Assembly (NCBI RefSeq): GCF_002871005.1 | Contig: NZ_PHSN01000013.1 | Coordinates: 186,001 to 250,000, forward strand | DNA from: Acidimangrovimonas sediminis | GTDB taxonomy: Bacteria; Pseudomonadota; Alphaproteobacteria; Rhodobacterales; Rhodobacteraceae | Length of the DNA: 64,000 nt | Reading direction: 5' to 3' | Notes under the pieces: generated by a model | The model's input: the letters and a program-made list of their open reading frames with translations, nothing else | What the model was told of the DNA's origin: nothing | Database searches by the model: none | Shown here: positions 1 through 9,548 of the stretch, piece after piece | How the letters are laid out: every line of letters starts with the position of its first letter | Numbering within the stretch: the first letter of the stretch is position 1 | Made by a program: the position numbers and the translations under genes

Positions 1-1
1 G

Positions 2-115
<114 letters not shown>

Positions 116-200
116 TCGCCGGAAGGTCACAGGATCGAGAGGAATGGAGGGAGGGAGGCGGCCACTCGCCGTCCCCGGGGATGGCGCGGCTTGGCCCGCG

Positions 201-262
201 GGGGAGGCGGGGGCGCTGCCCCCTGCACCCCCCGGGATATTTTCGCTCAGAAGAAGGAAGGG
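201..262 (+). repeat. Dispersed intergenic repeat, copy 1 (Rhodobacterales type)
   Basis: A G-run/C-run stem region is followed by a conserved tail, GGGATATTTTCGCTCAGAAG, in the gap between the left-edge gene and the FAD oxidoreductase. A second, inverted copy lies at 19031-19084. Elements with a GC-rich hairpin and a GATATTT...AGAAGA tail are common between genes in Rhodobacterales genomes. Function is unknown; an RNA hairpin or terminator-like role is possible. Confidence 0.6.
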
Positions 263-353
263 CGGCGTTCCGGTGGGAGGATGGGAGAGCGCGGCCGCAT
301 CGGGGGCGACGCCTCCCCTTGCGTCCGCCCGCGGTTCTGCCACTCTCCGCGGC

Positions 354-1436
354 ATGACACATGACATCCTGATCATCGGCGGCGGCATCGCCGGCATCGC
401 GGCGGCGGCAAGGCTGTCGCCGCTCGGCAAGGTCCTGCTGCTGGAGGCCGAGGGCCAGTTCGCCCACCATGCCTCGGGCCGGTCCGCCGCGCTCTATGAG
501 CCGGGCTATGGCTCTTCCGTCGTCAAGGCGCTGAATGCGGCGAGCGAGCATCACCTCTTCCATGCCGATGGCGGCGTGCTCTCTCCCCGCGGGCTGATGA
601 TCGTCGGCGGCCCGGGGGAGGAGGCGGGCTTCGAGGAGGATTGCGCCGACATGGGCCTGACCCCGATCCCGGTCGAGGAGGCGCAGGCCCGCGTGCCGAT
701 CCTGAACCCGGAGACCGTGACCCATACCGCCGTCGCGGACCATGGCTGGGACATAGATACCGACCTGCTGATCCAGAACTTCTTGCGCGCGGCGCGGGCG
801 AACGGGGCCGAGACGCTGACCGCCACCCCCGTCACCGCGATCATGCGGCAGGGTGGCGCCTGGCAGGTGACGACGCCGAAGGGGAATTTCGCCGCGCGGA
901 TCCTGGTGAATGCTGCCGGCCCCTGGGCCGACACGGTGTCGGCAATGGCGGGCGGGCGCAAGCTGGGGCTGCAGCCCTACCGCCGGTCGATGGCGCGGAT
1001 CGCGGCGCCCGAAGGCCACGAGGTGGCCAGCTGGCCGATGATCTTCGGCGCGGGCGAGACGTGGTACGCCAAGCCCGATGCCGGGGCGCTGATCGTTTCG
1101 CCCTCCGAGGCGCATCCGATGGATCCGCACGACGCCTGGGCCGACGACATGGTCCTGGCCGAGGGGCTTGCGCGCTACGAGGAACGGGTGACGGCGCCGG
1201 TCACGCGGATGCTGGCGAACTGGGCTGGCCTGCGGACCTTCGCGCCCGACCGCGCGCTGGTGATCGGGCCGGACAGTGTGCTGCCGGATTTCTTCTGGAC
1301 CGCGGGACAGGGCGGGTACGGGTTCCAGACATCGGCGGGGGCAGCCGATCTGCTGGCCGCCCATGTCGGGGGCACCGCGCCCGCGCTGGAAACCGACATC
1401 GTGGCGGCGCTGCACCCCGCGCGGTTCGACGGATGA
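354..1436 (+). CDS. FAD-dependent oxidoreductase, DAO family
   Basis: The 360-residue protein begins MTHDILIIGGGIAGIAAAARL, so the N-terminus is an FAD-binding Rossmann motif (GxGxxA type, residues 8-13). An upstream in-frame extension exists but is low complexity, so ATG 354 is chosen. A second typical DAO feature is the C-terminal GQGGYGFQTSAGAADLLA stretch that closes over the flavin. The family oxidises D-amino acids, glycine, sarcosine or related amines to imino acids; the substrate here cannot be read. The stop overlaps the start of the next gene (ATGA at 1433-1436), so the two are translationally coupled. Confidence 0.85.
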   Translation: MTHDILIIGGGIAGIAAAARLSPLGKVLLLEAEGQFAHHASGRSAALYEPGYGSSVVKALNAASEHHLFHADGGVLSPRGLMIVGGPGEEAGFEEDCADMGLTPIPVEEAQARVPILNPETVTHTAVADHGWDIDTDLLIQNFLRAARANGAETLTATPVTAIMRQGGAWQVTTPKGNFAARILVNAAGPWADTVSAMAGGRKLGLQPYRRSMARIAAPEGHEVASWPMIFGAGETWYAKPDAGALIVSPSEAHPMDPHDAWADDMVLAEGLARYEERVTAPVTRMLANWAGLRTFAPDRALVIGPDSVLPDFFWTAGQGGYGFQTSAGAADLLAAHVGGTAPALETDIVAALHPARFDG

Positions 1437-2095
1437 GCGCCCTCGTCCTGCCCGACACCGCGGCGCGGGCGCGGCAGCACGGGCCCTGCCGCCTTGCCCC
1501 GTCGGCGCTGCGCAACATCGACCCGATCCTCGCGCAAGTCGAGGCGCACGCGCCGAAAACGGGCCGGGCGCTGGAGATCGCCAGCGGCTCGGGCCAGCAC
1601 GTCGTGCGCTTCGCCGGCGTCAGGCCCTATGTCAGCTGGCAGCCGACGGATCTGTCGTCCGCCAACCTGGCCGCGATCGAGGGCTGGCGCGCGGCCTCGG
1701 GCGCCGCGAACATCCTGCCGCCAGTGACACTCGACGCAGGTGCCGCGGGTTGGGGCACGCGGCTGGGGCCGTTCGACCTGATCGTGCTGGCGAACCTTCT
1801 GCACCTGATCCCGGACCAGGCCGCCGATACCCTGCTGGGCGAGCTTGGTCCCGCCCTGGCCCCCGGCGGCACGGCGTTGATCTACGGCCCGTTCCTGCGC
1901 GACGGCCAGCCCACCAGCCCCGGTGACCGGCGGTTCCACGAAAGCCTGCGTGCGCAGGACTCCCGGCTGGGGTACAAGGACGCGGACCATGTCGCGGCGT
2001 GTATCGCCGCCGGCGGGCCGGAGGTTGCCGCCCGCATCGAGATGCCCGCGAACAACCTGATGTTCATCGCCCGGGCGCCGCGACAGACCCCGTAG
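1433..2095 (+). CDS. DUF938 family, SAM-methyltransferase-like protein
   Basis: The 220-residue protein has a class I methyltransferase fold signature near residue 44 (ALEIASGSGQHVVRFA) and a later DLIVLANLLHLIP segment equivalent to the post-II loop of SAM-dependent methyltransferases. Full length matches the DUF938 family (about 200-220 residues). Substrate is unknown. The start ATG overlaps the preceding stop by four bases, so it is co-transcribed with the DAO gene. It converges on the Liv operon with a gap of about 30 bases. Confidence 0.8.
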   Translation: MSALVLPDTAARARQHGPCRLAPSALRNIDPILAQVEAHAPKTGRALEIASGSGQHVVRFAGVRPYVSWQPTDLSSANLAAIEGWRAASGAANILPPVTLDAGAAGWGTRLGPFDLIVLANLLHLIPDQAADTLLGELGPALAPGGTALIYGPFLRDGQPTSPGDRRFHESLRAQDSRLGYKDADHVAACIAAGGPEVAARIEMPANNLMFIARAPRQTP

Positions 2096-2124
2096 GGGGC
2101 GTTTCAACGCACCCTGCCCTGCCC

Positions 2125-2910
2125 TCAGATGGCAAGGTATTCTGCACGCAGCTCGGCGTTGTCGAGAACCTCCTTCGCCGTGCCGTCGAACACGACCGAC
2201 CCGGTGTCGAGGATGACCGCGCGGTCGGCCAGCTTCAGCGCCCGCACCGCGTTCTGTTCCACGATCACCGTGGTGATGCCCTGCTCCTTGATGATGTTCA
2301 GCGTCTTCTCGATCTCGTCGACGATCACCGGGGCAAGCCCCTCGTAGGGCTCGTCCAGCAGCAGCACCTTGATGTCGCGTGCCAGCGCCCGGGCAATCGC
2401 CAGCATCTGCTGCTCACCGCCCGAAAGGGTCACCCCCTCCTGCCTGCGCCGCTCTCCCAGACGGGGAAAGAGCGTGTAGATCCGGTCCAGCGACCAGCCG
2501 ATGGGCGGCGCGATCTGCGCGAGCTGCAGGTTCTCCTCAACCGTCAGGCCCGGGATGATCCGCCGGTCCTCGGGCACCAGCGCCATGCCGTGGGCCGAGG
2601 CCTGGTGCGCCGCCATCTTGTGCAGGGGCTTGTGATCCAGCCAGACCTCGCCATGGGTCAGACGCGGATTGTCGAGCCGCGCGATGGTGCGCAGGGTCGA
2701 GGTCTTGCCCGCCCCGTTACGGCCCAGAAGCGCCAGGATCTCGCCCTCGTGCACGTTGAAGCTGACGCCCTGCACGATGTAGCTTTCGCCGTAATAGGCG
2801 TGCAGATCCCAGACCGAGAGGAAGGCGGGCGCCGTCTCGGCATGGTTGGCGTGGCGCGAGAAATCGGGGCGCTCGGGCCGCGACGTCCTGGTTTCTTCGA
2901 TCATGCTCAT
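2125..2910 (-). CDS. livF: Branched-chain amino-acid-type ABC transporter ATP-binding protein (LivF-like)
   Basis: This 261-residue ATPase has Walker A GRNGAGKT (63-70), signature LSGGEQ (162-167) and Walker B LLLDEP (183-188). The C-terminal part (IVEQNAVRALKLADRAVILDTG) is typical of LivF. The N-terminus carries about 30 extra residues rich in charge before the domain begins at FLSVWDLHAYYGE, longer than usual; a downstream start is possible but no better ribosome site is obvious. It is the last gene of a five-gene operon, 13 bases after livG, and energises uptake of an amino acid, amide or similar compound. Confidence 0.9.
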   Translation of the reverse strand: MSMIEETRTSRPERPDFSRHANHAETAPAFLSVWDLHAYYGESYIVQGVSFNVHEGEILALLGRNGAGKTSTLRTIARLDNPRLTHGEVWLDHKPLHKMAAHQASAHGMALVPEDRRIIPGLTVEENLQLAQIAPPIGWSLDRIYTLFPRLGERRRQEGVTLSGGEQQMLAIARALARDIKVLLLDEPYEGLAPVIVDEIEKTLNIIKEQGITTVIVEQNAVRALKLADRAVILDTGSVVFDGTAKEVLDNAELRAEYLAI

Positions 2911-2923
2911 CTGCCCTGCTCCC

Positions 2924-3688
2924 TCATTCCGCGTCCTGGGTTTCGCCGAGGTAGGCCTCGCGCACCTTGGGGTTGCCCTTGATGTTTTCCGGCACGTCCT
3001 CGACCAGCGGAGTGCCCTGCGCCAGCACCGTGATCCGGTCGGCGAGAGAAAAGACCACGTGCATGTCGTGCTCGATGATCGCCATGGTGATCGGCCGGGT
3101 CGCCTTGATCTCCTTCAGCAGGTCGATCGTGTTGTTGGTGTCGGCCCGCGCCATCCCGGCGGTGGGTTCGTCCAGCAGCAGGAGCTTGGGTTCCTGCACC
3201 AGGCACATCGCCATCTCCAGCCGGCGCTTGTCGCCGCGCGAAAGCGTACCCGCGTGAAGATGCGCCTTTTCCAGCATGCGCAGGTCCGAGAGCATCTTTT
3301 CGGCCTGTTCGAGGATCCCGGCCTCGGCCTTCACCCTCTCGAACGCATGCATCCGGAAGGCGCCGTCGCGCCGGGCGAAGCAGGGGATCATCACGTTTTC
3401 CAGCACCGTCAGGTCACCGAAGATCTCGGGCGTCTGGAACACGCGCGAAATCCCCATCTGGTTGATCTCGTGCGGTTTTCGGCCCAGCACCGACTTGCCG
3501 TCGAACAGCACCGACCCGGTGTCGGGGATCAGCTTGCCGACAAGGCAGTTGAGCAGCGTCGACTTGCCCGCCCCGTTCGGCCCGATGATCGCATGCACCG
3601 TGTTCTCGGCCACCGAGAGGTTCACCTCGCTCAGCGCCTGGAGACCGCCGAACCGCTTGCCCACGTTCTTGACTTCGAGAATGCCCAT
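2924..3688 (-). CDS. livG: Branched-chain amino-acid-type ABC transporter ATP-binding protein (LivG-like)
   Basis: The 254-residue protein has Walker A GPNGAGKS (36-43), a LivG-type VFQTPEIFGDLTVLENV Q-loop region and Walker B LLLLDEP (169-175). The ABC signature is LSRGDKRRLEM (149-159) instead of the canonical LSGGQ, so the second glycine is Arg. This variant is known in some HAAT-type ATPases, and pairing with the canonical LivF would give one standard and one altered nucleotide site. The gene starts 10 bases downstream of livM. Confidence 0.9.
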   Translation of the reverse strand: MGILEVKNVGKRFGGLQALSEVNLSVAENTVHAIIGPNGAGKSTLLNCLVGKLIPDTGSVLFDGKSVLGRKPHEINQMGISRVFQTPEIFGDLTVLENVMIPCFARRDGAFRMHAFERVKAEAGILEQAEKMLSDLRMLEKAHLHAGTLSRGDKRRLEMAMCLVQEPKLLLLDEPTAGMARADTNNTIDLLKEIKATRPITMAIIEHDMHVVFSLADRITVLAQGTPLVEDVPENIKGNPKVREAYLGETQDAE

Positions 3689-3698
3689 CTCTGTCTCC

Positions 3699-4904
3699 TC
3701 ACTCGGCCACGTGCGGGGCGCGTTTCGGGTGATGTTCGGGGTCGTCGGTCTTGCGGCGGCGGAACAGCCCGCCGATGCGCTGCCCCCCTTCGACCAGCCC
3801 GCCGGGCAGGAAGATCACCACCAGCATGAACAGAACCCCCAGCGTCAGGTGCCAGCCCTCGCCGGTGAAACGCGCGGCCAGCCAGACGAGCGGATCCTGG
3901 ATCGCGTGCGGCAGCGCGCTGAACCAGCCGTGCAGGACCGTTTCGTTGATCTTCGAGAAGATGTTCTCGAAATACTTGATGAAGCCCGCGCCCAGCACCG
4001 GGCCGAGCATGGTGCCCGCGCCGCCGAGGATGGTCATCAAGACGACCTCTCCGCTCGCCGTCCACTGCATCCGCTCGGCCCCCGCCAGCGGGTCCATCGA
4101 GGCCATGAGGCCGCCCGCAAGGCCCGCGTACATCCCCGAGATGACGAAGGCCGCAAGGGTGTAGGGACGCGGCGACAGGCCGGTGTAATTCATCCGGTTC
4201 TGGTTCGACTTCACCGCGCGCAGCATCATGCCGAAGGGCGACCGGAAGATGCGCAGCGCGACGTAGAACATGAGGACCGAGATGAGGCCGCAGACGTAGT
4301 AGCCGACGTTGAACTGGAACACCCTTCCCAGCATCTCGACCTTGGTGGTGGAGTTCATGGCAAGACCGAAGAGCGCGGTATCGGGCAGAGAGCCAGAGTT
4401 GTTCGCCGCGTCCAGCACCCGCGGATCGGTCAGCGCCAGCTGCAGCCCGGTCTCGCCGTTTGTCAGGGGCGTCAGCACCGAATAGGCCAGGTTGAAGGAC
4501 ATCTGCGCAAAGGCCAGCGTCAGGATCGAGAAGTAGATCCCCGAGCGGCGCAGGCTGACATAGCCGATCAGCAGCGAGAACAGCCCACCGATCAGCACGC
4601 TGAGCACGATCGCGGGGAGGATGTTCATGCTCAGCAGCTTGAACATCCACATCGCGGCGTAGCTGCCGGCCCCCAGAAAGGCCGCGTGCCCGAAGGACAG
4701 GTAACCCGTCAGGCCGAAAAGGATGTTGAAGCCCACCGCGAAGATCGCAAAGATCGCGATGCGCTGCATCAGGTCAGGGTAGCCCGCGTTGAACTGCGCC
4801 AGCGCGCTGTTTTCCGGGAAGGGGTTCAGGAGGATCGGCGCCGCCAGCGTCAGGGCCAGCACAACGATCAGGAAGACGAAATCCTTGCGTTCCAAACCGA
4901 GCAT
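3699..4904 (-). CDS. livM: Liv-type ABC transporter permease (LivM-like)
   Basis: This is a 401-residue integral membrane protein with many hydrophobic spans and the LivM-type motif [21 protein letters not shown] near residues 64-84 plus the coupling-helix region [16 protein letters not shown]. The C-terminus is a hydrophilic tail rich in Arg/His. It lies between livH (7 bases upstream) and livG, so it forms the second half of the heterodimeric permease in the inner membrane. Confidence 0.9.
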   Translation of the reverse strand: MLGLERKDFVFLIVVLALTLAAPILLNPFPENSALAQFNAGYPDLMQRIAIFAIFAVGFNILFGLTGYLSFGHAAFLGAGSYAAMWMFKLLSMNILPAIVLSVLIGGLFSLLIGYVSLRRSGIYFSILTLAFAQMSFNLAYSVLTPLTNGETGLQLALTDPRVLDAANNSGSLPDTALFGLAMNSTTKVEMLGRVFQFNVGYYVCGLISVLMFYVALRIFRSPFGMMLRAVKSNQNRMNYTGLSPRPYTLAAFVISGMYAGLAGGLMASMDPLAGAERMQWTASGEVVLMTILGGAGTMLGPVLGAGFIKYFENIFSKINETVLHGWFSALPHAIQDPLVWLAARFTGEGWHLTLGVLFMLVVIFLPGGLVEGGQRIGGLFRRRKTDDPEHHPKRAPHVAE

Positions 4905-4910
4905 GTCTGC

Positions 4911-5942
4911 TTACTCCTCCATCACGCCCTTGCGCCCCATCAGGCCGCGCGGACGGGTCAGCAGGACCGCGATGGCGATGAGGTAGATGATGATCTGGTC
5001 GATGCCCGGCACCAGATCCTTGACCGCGTTGAGCGAGGCATAGGCCTCGAGGATCCCCAGCAGGAACCCGGCGGCCACCGCGCCCGGCAGGCTGCCCATG
5101 CCGCCCACGACGACGACGACGAAGCTGATCACGAGGAAATCCATCCCCATGTGGTAGTTGGGCGAGTTGATCGGCGTGTACATCGCCCCCGCCAGCCCCG
5201 CGACCGCGGCGGCGATGCCGAACATCAGGGTGAACCGGCGGTCGATGTTGATGCCCAGAAGGCCCACCGTCTCGCGGTCGGCCATGCCCGCGCGGACGAC
5301 CATGCCGAAGGTGGTGAATTGCAGGAAGGCGAAGACCGCGCCAATGATGCCCAGCGAGAACAGGAAATAGACCAGCCGCCACAGCGGGTAGACGATGGTG
5401 TTCGCCGGAAACCCGATCAGCAGACCGAAATCCAGCGATCCGGCCAGCTGCGAGGGCGCAGGCGTCGGGATCGGGTTGGCGCCGTAGATCTGCTTGATGA
5501 TCTCCTGCAGCACGATCGCCAGGCCGAAGGTCACCAGGATCTGGTCGGCATGGGGACGCTTGTAGAAATGCTTGATCAGGCCGCGTTCCATCGCGAAGCC
5601 GATCAACAACATCACCGGCACCGCCAGCAAGATCGCCAGCGGCACCGACCAGTTGATGATCGCGGCCCCCGCGTCATGGCCGAACCAGTGTTCGACATAG
5701 GGCATCTGCACCTTCAGCGGATTGCCAAGGAAATCCTTCTTCGACGGGTCCACCACGGTGTAGGACAGGTTCAGGATCCGCTGCATCGTGACCGCGCAGA
5801 AGGCGCCGATCATGAACAGCGCGCCATGGGCGAAGTTCACCACACCCAGCGTCCCGAAGATGAGTGTCAGCCCCAGGGCGATCAGGGCATAGGCGCTGCC
5901 CTTGTCCAGCCCGTTCAGCGTTTGCAGGATGATCGCGTCCAT
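4911..5942 (-). CDS. livH: Liv-type ABC transporter permease (LivH-like)
   Basis: The 343-residue polytopic permease begins MDAIILQTLNGLDKGSAYAL and continues LGLTLIFGTLGVVNFAHGAL, the standard LivH opening. It is longer than the common size of about 290-300 because of an inserted hydrophilic loop around residues 55-90 (VVDPSKKDFLGNPLK...). VVVVVGGMGSLPGAVAAGF in the C-terminal third is the conserved permease motif. It starts 130 bases downstream of the binding-protein gene, and a stem-loop lies in that gap. Confidence 0.9.
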   Translation of the reverse strand: MDAIILQTLNGLDKGSAYALIALGLTLIFGTLGVVNFAHGALFMIGAFCAVTMQRILNLSYTVVDPSKKDFLGNPLKVQMPYVEHWFGHDAGAAIINWSVPLAILLAVPVMLLIGFAMERGLIKHFYKRPHADQILVTFGLAIVLQEIIKQIYGANPIPTPAPSQLAGSLDFGLLIGFPANTIVYPLWRLVYFLFSLGIIGAVFAFLQFTTFGMVVRAGMADRETVGLLGINIDRRFTLMFGIAAAVAGLAGAMYTPINSPNYHMGMDFLVISFVVVVVGGMGSLPGAVAAGFLLGILEAYASLNAVKDLVPGIDQIIIYLIAIAVLLTRPRGLMGRKGVMEE

Positions 5943-6021
5943 CTTGCCCCCTCAGAGCAATCGACCACCCGCCCCGGTCACACCGTGGCCGGGCAGTCCT
6001 TGAGAAACGGTAAAGTCCGGT

Positions 6022-6054
6022 ACCGGCCGCGCTGATCCTCCGCGCGCGGCCGGT
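6022..6054 (-). other. Intercistronic stem-loop between SBP and permease genes
   Basis: A perfect 11-bp inverted repeat (arms 6022-6032 and 6044-6054, 11-base loop) lies between the binding-protein stop and the livH start. No clear U-run follows on the minus strand. Such hairpins after the SBP gene commonly protect the upstream mRNA or partly terminate transcription, which gives more binding protein than permease. The role is inferred from position. Confidence 0.5.
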
Positions 6055-6071
6055 CCGGTATCAGGCGCGCG

Positions 6072-7418
6072 TCAGGCGGCGCCGTTGTTGCACTTGCCGA
6101 GTTCGCCACCCTTGAAGAACTCGTTGTCCGGCTCGTACATGACCTTGTCGACCGGGGTGATCTCGGCCACGTTCAGCAGGTCATACTCGTTCTCGGGCTT
6201 CTCGTTGCCCTGCACCACCAGCACGTCCTTGAAGCACTGGTGGTCGGCGGCGCGGTACAGCGTCGGGCCATTGCCCAGACCGTCAAACTTGAAGCCTTCG
6301 AGCTCCTTGCCCACGGCGCAGGGATCGAAGCTTCCCGCCCGTTCCGCCGCATCCGCGTACAGCAGGGTCTGCACATAGCAGGTCTGCGCGGCCTGGCTCG
6401 GCGGCACGCCGTACTCGGTGCCGTAGGATTTGACGAAAGCCTTGGTGCCCTCGTCCTGCAACTTCCAGTTCCAGTTCGACGAGCCCAGGATGCCCTGGAT
6501 GTTCTTGCCGGCGCCCTTGGCCATCAGCTCGGAAATCAGCGGAACGACGATCTCGAACTGCTTGCCGTTCACCTGCTTGTCGCGCATCCCGAACTGCACG
6601 GCCTGGGTCAGCGAGTTGACCATGTTGCCGCCGTAGTGGTTCAGGATCAGCACATCGGCGCCCGACGACAGAACCGGCGCGAGGTAGGACGAGAAGTCGG
6701 TCGAGGCGAGCGGCGTGCGCACGTCCTGCACCATCTTCCAGCCCTCTTTCTCCATGAAGTCCTTCATCGACGCGGCCTGGGTCCAGCCCCAGGTGTAGTC
6801 GGCAGTCAGCATGTAGAACTTGCGGTCCTTGCCGTATTGCTTGGCCAGCACCGGGGCCAGCGCGGCGGCCGACATGTAGGCATCGAAGAAGTGGCGGAAG
6901 CCGTTGGCCTTCTTGTCCTTGCCCGTGGTGTCGTTCGAATGGGTCAGACCGGCCATGAAGATGATGCCGGCCTCCTGGCAGAGCGACTGCACCGCCACCG
7001 CCACGCCCGAGGACGAGCCGCCCGAGATCATCACGACCCCGTCCTTCTCGATCATCGACTTGGCCGAAGCGCGCGCCGCGTCCGATTTGGTCTGGGTGTC
7101 GCCGGTGACGAATTCCACCTTCTTGCCCAGCACGCCGCTGCCCTTCAGCGCCTTGGACGAGAAGGTGCCCAGCATGCCGCCGTCGCCCTCGCCATTCAGG
7201 TGCTTCACGGCCAGTTTGAACGCCTTCAGCTCATCCGCGCCCTCGTCGGCATAGGGGCCGGTCTGCGGCACGTTGAACCCGAAGGTGACCGAGCCGCCCT
7301 TGGGCTCGTTGACGTAGGCATTGGCGCGCGAGGTAAAGATCGTGGGCATCGCGAGCCCGGCCCCGGCGATCATGCCGGTGCGCAGAAGCCCACGACGCGT
7401 AAGGTCGTATCTGGACAT
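6072..7418 (-). CDS. Tat-exported substrate-binding protein of the Liv-type ABC transporter
   Basis: The 448-residue protein begins MSRYDLTRRGLLRTGMIAGA and has a twin-arginine motif (TRRGLL) and a probable cleavage after ANA. The mature part is a Peripla_BP_6 domain (FGFNVPQTGPYADEG..., ISGGSSSGVAVAVQ). The frame is open further upstream, but ATG 7418 has a GGGAGGA ribosome site a few bases before it and gives the signal peptide. It is the first gene of the five-gene operon and binds the ligand in the periplasm. The ligand (amino acid, amide, urea or aromatic acid) cannot be decided. Confidence 0.88.
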   Translation of the reverse strand: MSRYDLTRRGLLRTGMIAGAGLAMPTIFTSRANAYVNEPKGGSVTFGFNVPQTGPYADEGADELKAFKLAVKHLNGEGDGGMLGTFSSKALKGSGVLGKKVEFVTGDTQTKSDAARASAKSMIEKDGVVMISGGSSSGVAVAVQSLCQEAGIIFMAGLTHSNDTTGKDKKANGFRHFFDAYMSAAALAPVLAKQYGKDRKFYMLTADYTWGWTQAASMKDFMEKEGWKMVQDVRTPLASTDFSSYLAPVLSSGADVLILNHYGGNMVNSLTQAVQFGMRDKQVNGKQFEIVVPLISELMAKGAGKNIQGILGSSNWNWKLQDEGTKAFVKSYGTEYGVPPSQAAQTCYVQTLLYADAAERAGSFDPCAVGKELEGFKFDGLGNGPTLYRAADHQCFKDVLVVQGNEKPENEYDLLNVAEITPVDKVMYEPDNEFFKGGELGKCNNGAA

Positions 7419-7788
7419 CAAAATTCCTCCCGTTGGTGGTGCGGGGGCGCGCCTCCTCAAACGCGGGTCCCCTCCTCCTGCCCTGAAGAACAGGGACGGG
7501 ATCATCATGTGTCGAGTTGGAAAATTTTGCAACAAGCACTTAAAAATTAATGACTTTTCTGTAAATATGTAGACAGATCGACGGTCAATTTTGTCAATTG
7601 CTTTGCGCGGCGGTGCAGCGAAGCGACAGCCTCCACCTTCACGCCTGCGCGAGTTTCCCGTGATAGGCCAAGTGCTTGCCGCAGTGCGGCACACCCCCAT
7701 CGTCCGCCCGCACTTCATGCCCCCGAGACGGCAGCTGCGGCGGGCACCGCACGGTATGCGACGGTAGACAGGACCGGCAGCCGGGGAA
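7419..7788 (-). promoter_or_regulatory. Leader/promoter region of the Liv operon
   Basis: This 370-base gap holds no convincing gene. Its middle, 7520-7600, is markedly AT-rich against a 70% GC background. On the minus strand TTGACA (7597-7592) and TTGACC (7588-7583) are -35-like, with only weak -10 matches 15-20 bases further (TATTTA, TACATA). The rest, towards the end of the B12 operon at 7789, shows no recognisable feature. Confidence 0.4.
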
Positions 7789-8562
7789 TCAGCCCTCGCC
7801 GGTGACGCCCAGGGGCTGGAACACCGGGCCGTCGGCGGTGTGGGCGTGATGCGCGCGGACGTGGAACACGGCGGACAGGTTGGCAGGGCTGAGCACCTCT
7901 GCCGGCGTCCCGTCCGCGACCACCCGGCCACGATTCATCATCACCAGGCGAGAGCAATGGCGCGCCGCGAGGCCGAGATCGTGGAGCGAGACGATCACGG
8001 CATGCCCCTCGCCCGCCAGCGCAGCGAAGACCTCCATCGTGCGGATCTGGCCCGCGGGATCAAGGCCGGCGATCGGCTCGTCCGCCATCAGAAGCGGCGT
8101 CTCCTGTGCCAGCGCCCGCGCGATCAGCGCCCGCGCCTGTTCGCCCCCCGACAGCTCGGTCGCGATACGGTCCCGCAAGGGGCCAAGGCCCATCCGGTGC
8201 AACGCCCGCTCCACCGCCGCGCGGTCGGCCGCGCCGGGGCCACGCAGCCCGAGGTGCGGCGTGCGCCCCAGCGTCACCAGCGTCTCGACGGTGACCGGCC
8301 AGGCCACCTCGCGCGCCTGCGGCATCCAGGCGGCGGCCCTGGCCCGGGCGCGCGGCGTCATCTCGGCCAGCGAGGCCCGCCCCTCGTGCGGCAGGATCCC
8401 CAATGCGCCGCGCATGAGAGAGGTCTTGCCCGCCCCGTTCGGGCCGATCAGCCCGACGCATTCGCCCCCCGCCACAGACAGCGTGACCCGGTCGACCACC
8501 GGGAGATCCCCGCGCCGCACGCTGAACTCCCGCAGGGCCAGCACCTCCGCGCCCTCGGTCAT
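7789..8562 (-). CDS. btuD: Cobalamin-type ABC transporter ATP-binding protein
   Basis: The 257-residue FecE/BtuD-type ATPase has Walker A GPNGAGKT (40-47), LSGGEQ (137-142) and Walker B LLMADEP (157-163). A His-rich C-terminus (HVRAHHAHTADG) follows the ATPase core. The start overlaps the permease stop (8559-8562), so it is the last gene of the riboswitch-controlled operon. The B12 assignment rests on the riboswitch and BtuB-like receptor; the ATPase family itself also serves iron chelates. Confidence 0.85.
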   Translation of the reverse strand: MTEGAEVLALREFSVRRGDLPVVDRVTLSVAGGECVGLIGPNGAGKTSLMRGALGILPHEGRASLAEMTPRARARAAAWMPQAREVAWPVTVETLVTLGRTPHLGLRGPGAADRAAVERALHRMGLGPLRDRIATELSGGEQARALIARALAQETPLLMADEPIAGLDPAGQIRTMEVFAALAGEGHAVIVSLHDLGLAARHCSRLVMMNRGRVVADGTPAEVLSPANLSAVFHVRAHHAHTADGPVFQPLGVTGEG

Positions 8563-9548
8563 CGCCCCGCCCTCCGGGTCTGCCAGATCAGCCGCAGGAA
8601 GAACGGTGCACCCACCAGCGCCGTCAGCACCCCCAGCTTCAGGTCGCGGTCCGGGGCGATCAGCCGCACGGCCACGTCCGCCGCCAGCACCATCGCAGCC
8701 CCCCCCAGCGCCGAGGCCGGCATCAACCGCGAGGGGCGCCCGCCGGTATAGGGCCGCAGGACATGCGGCACCACGAGGCCGACGAAACCGATCGCCCCGG
8801 CCACTGCCGTGCCCGCCCCCACCACGGCCGCGGTGCCCAGCACCAGCACCAGCCGGAGGCGCGCCAGGTTCACCCCCATCGCCTCGGCCGCATCCTCGCC
8901 CAGCGTCAGCGCGTCGAGGCCCCGCCCCAGCGACAGCAGCATGACGCTTCCCGTCAGCATGAACGGCAGCGCCAGCCAGACCTGCACCATCGACCGGTCG
9001 GCAAGCGACCCCATCATCCAGAACACGATATCGGCGGCGGCATAGGGGTTGGGCGAGAGGTTCAGCACCAGCGCCGTCAGCGCGCCTGCAAAGGCCGAGA
9101 CCGCGATCCCGGCCAGGATCAGCGTCAGCGCCGTGCCCCGCGGCCCCGCCAGCGCCATCAGCACCGCCACCGCGATCACCGCGCCGGCCAGCGCCGCCAG
9201 CGGCAACGCCAGCAGAAAGGCCGCCGCAAGCCCGGTCTGCAGCGCGATCACCGCCCCCAGCGCGGCCGAGCCGGAGATCCCGATCAGCCCCGGCTCGGCC
9301 AGCGGGTTGCGCAGAAACCCCTGCAGCGCGGCGCCCGACAGCCCCAGCGTCGCCCCGATCATCAGCCCCAGAAGCGCCCGTGGCAGCCGGATCTCGCGCA
9401 TCACCGCAACGATCGGGCCGCCCTCGCCGGTGAAAAGCGCCCGCATCGACGCCCCGAACCCCTCGCCCGCCGGGCCGATCGCCAGAGACGCCACGAAAAG
9501 GACGAGGAGGAGCGCCCCAAGCGCTCCGAGGAGGCGTCTATCGCTCAT
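8559..9548 (-). CDS. btuC: Cobalamin-type ABC transporter permease (FecCD/BtuC family)
   Basis: This 329-residue polytopic protein starts MSDRRLLGALGALLLVLF and contains the FecCD hallmark LPRALLGLMIGATLGLSGAA followed by QGFLRNPLAEPGLIGISGSA. The frame is open upstream, but ATG 9548 overlaps the binding-protein stop (ATGA, 9545-9548), the normal coupling in this operon. It would form the homodimeric inner-membrane channel. Confidence 0.88.
   Translation of the reverse strand: MSDRRLLGALGALLLVLFVASLAIGPAGEGFGASMRALFTGEGGPIVAVMREIRLPRALLGLMIGATLGLSGAALQGFLRNPLAEPGLIGISGSAALGAVIALQTGLAAAFLLALPLAALAGAVIAVAVLMALAGPRGTALTLILAGIAVSAFAGALTALVLNLSPNPYAAADIVFWMMGSLADRSMVQVWLALPFMLTGSVMLLSLGRGLDALTLGEDAAEAMGVNLARLRLVLVLGTAAVVGAGTAVAGAIGFVGLVVPHVLRPYTGGRPSRLMPASALGGAAMVLAADVAVRLIAPDRDLKLGVLTALVGAPFFLRLIWQTRRAGR

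Noticed and set aside
3276-6035. Long open frame on the plus strand (over 900 codons) opposite livH, livM and livG
   Set aside because: Its product is Arg/Gln/His/Asp-rich low complexity, lies wholly antisense to three well-supported genes and reflects third-position GC bias.
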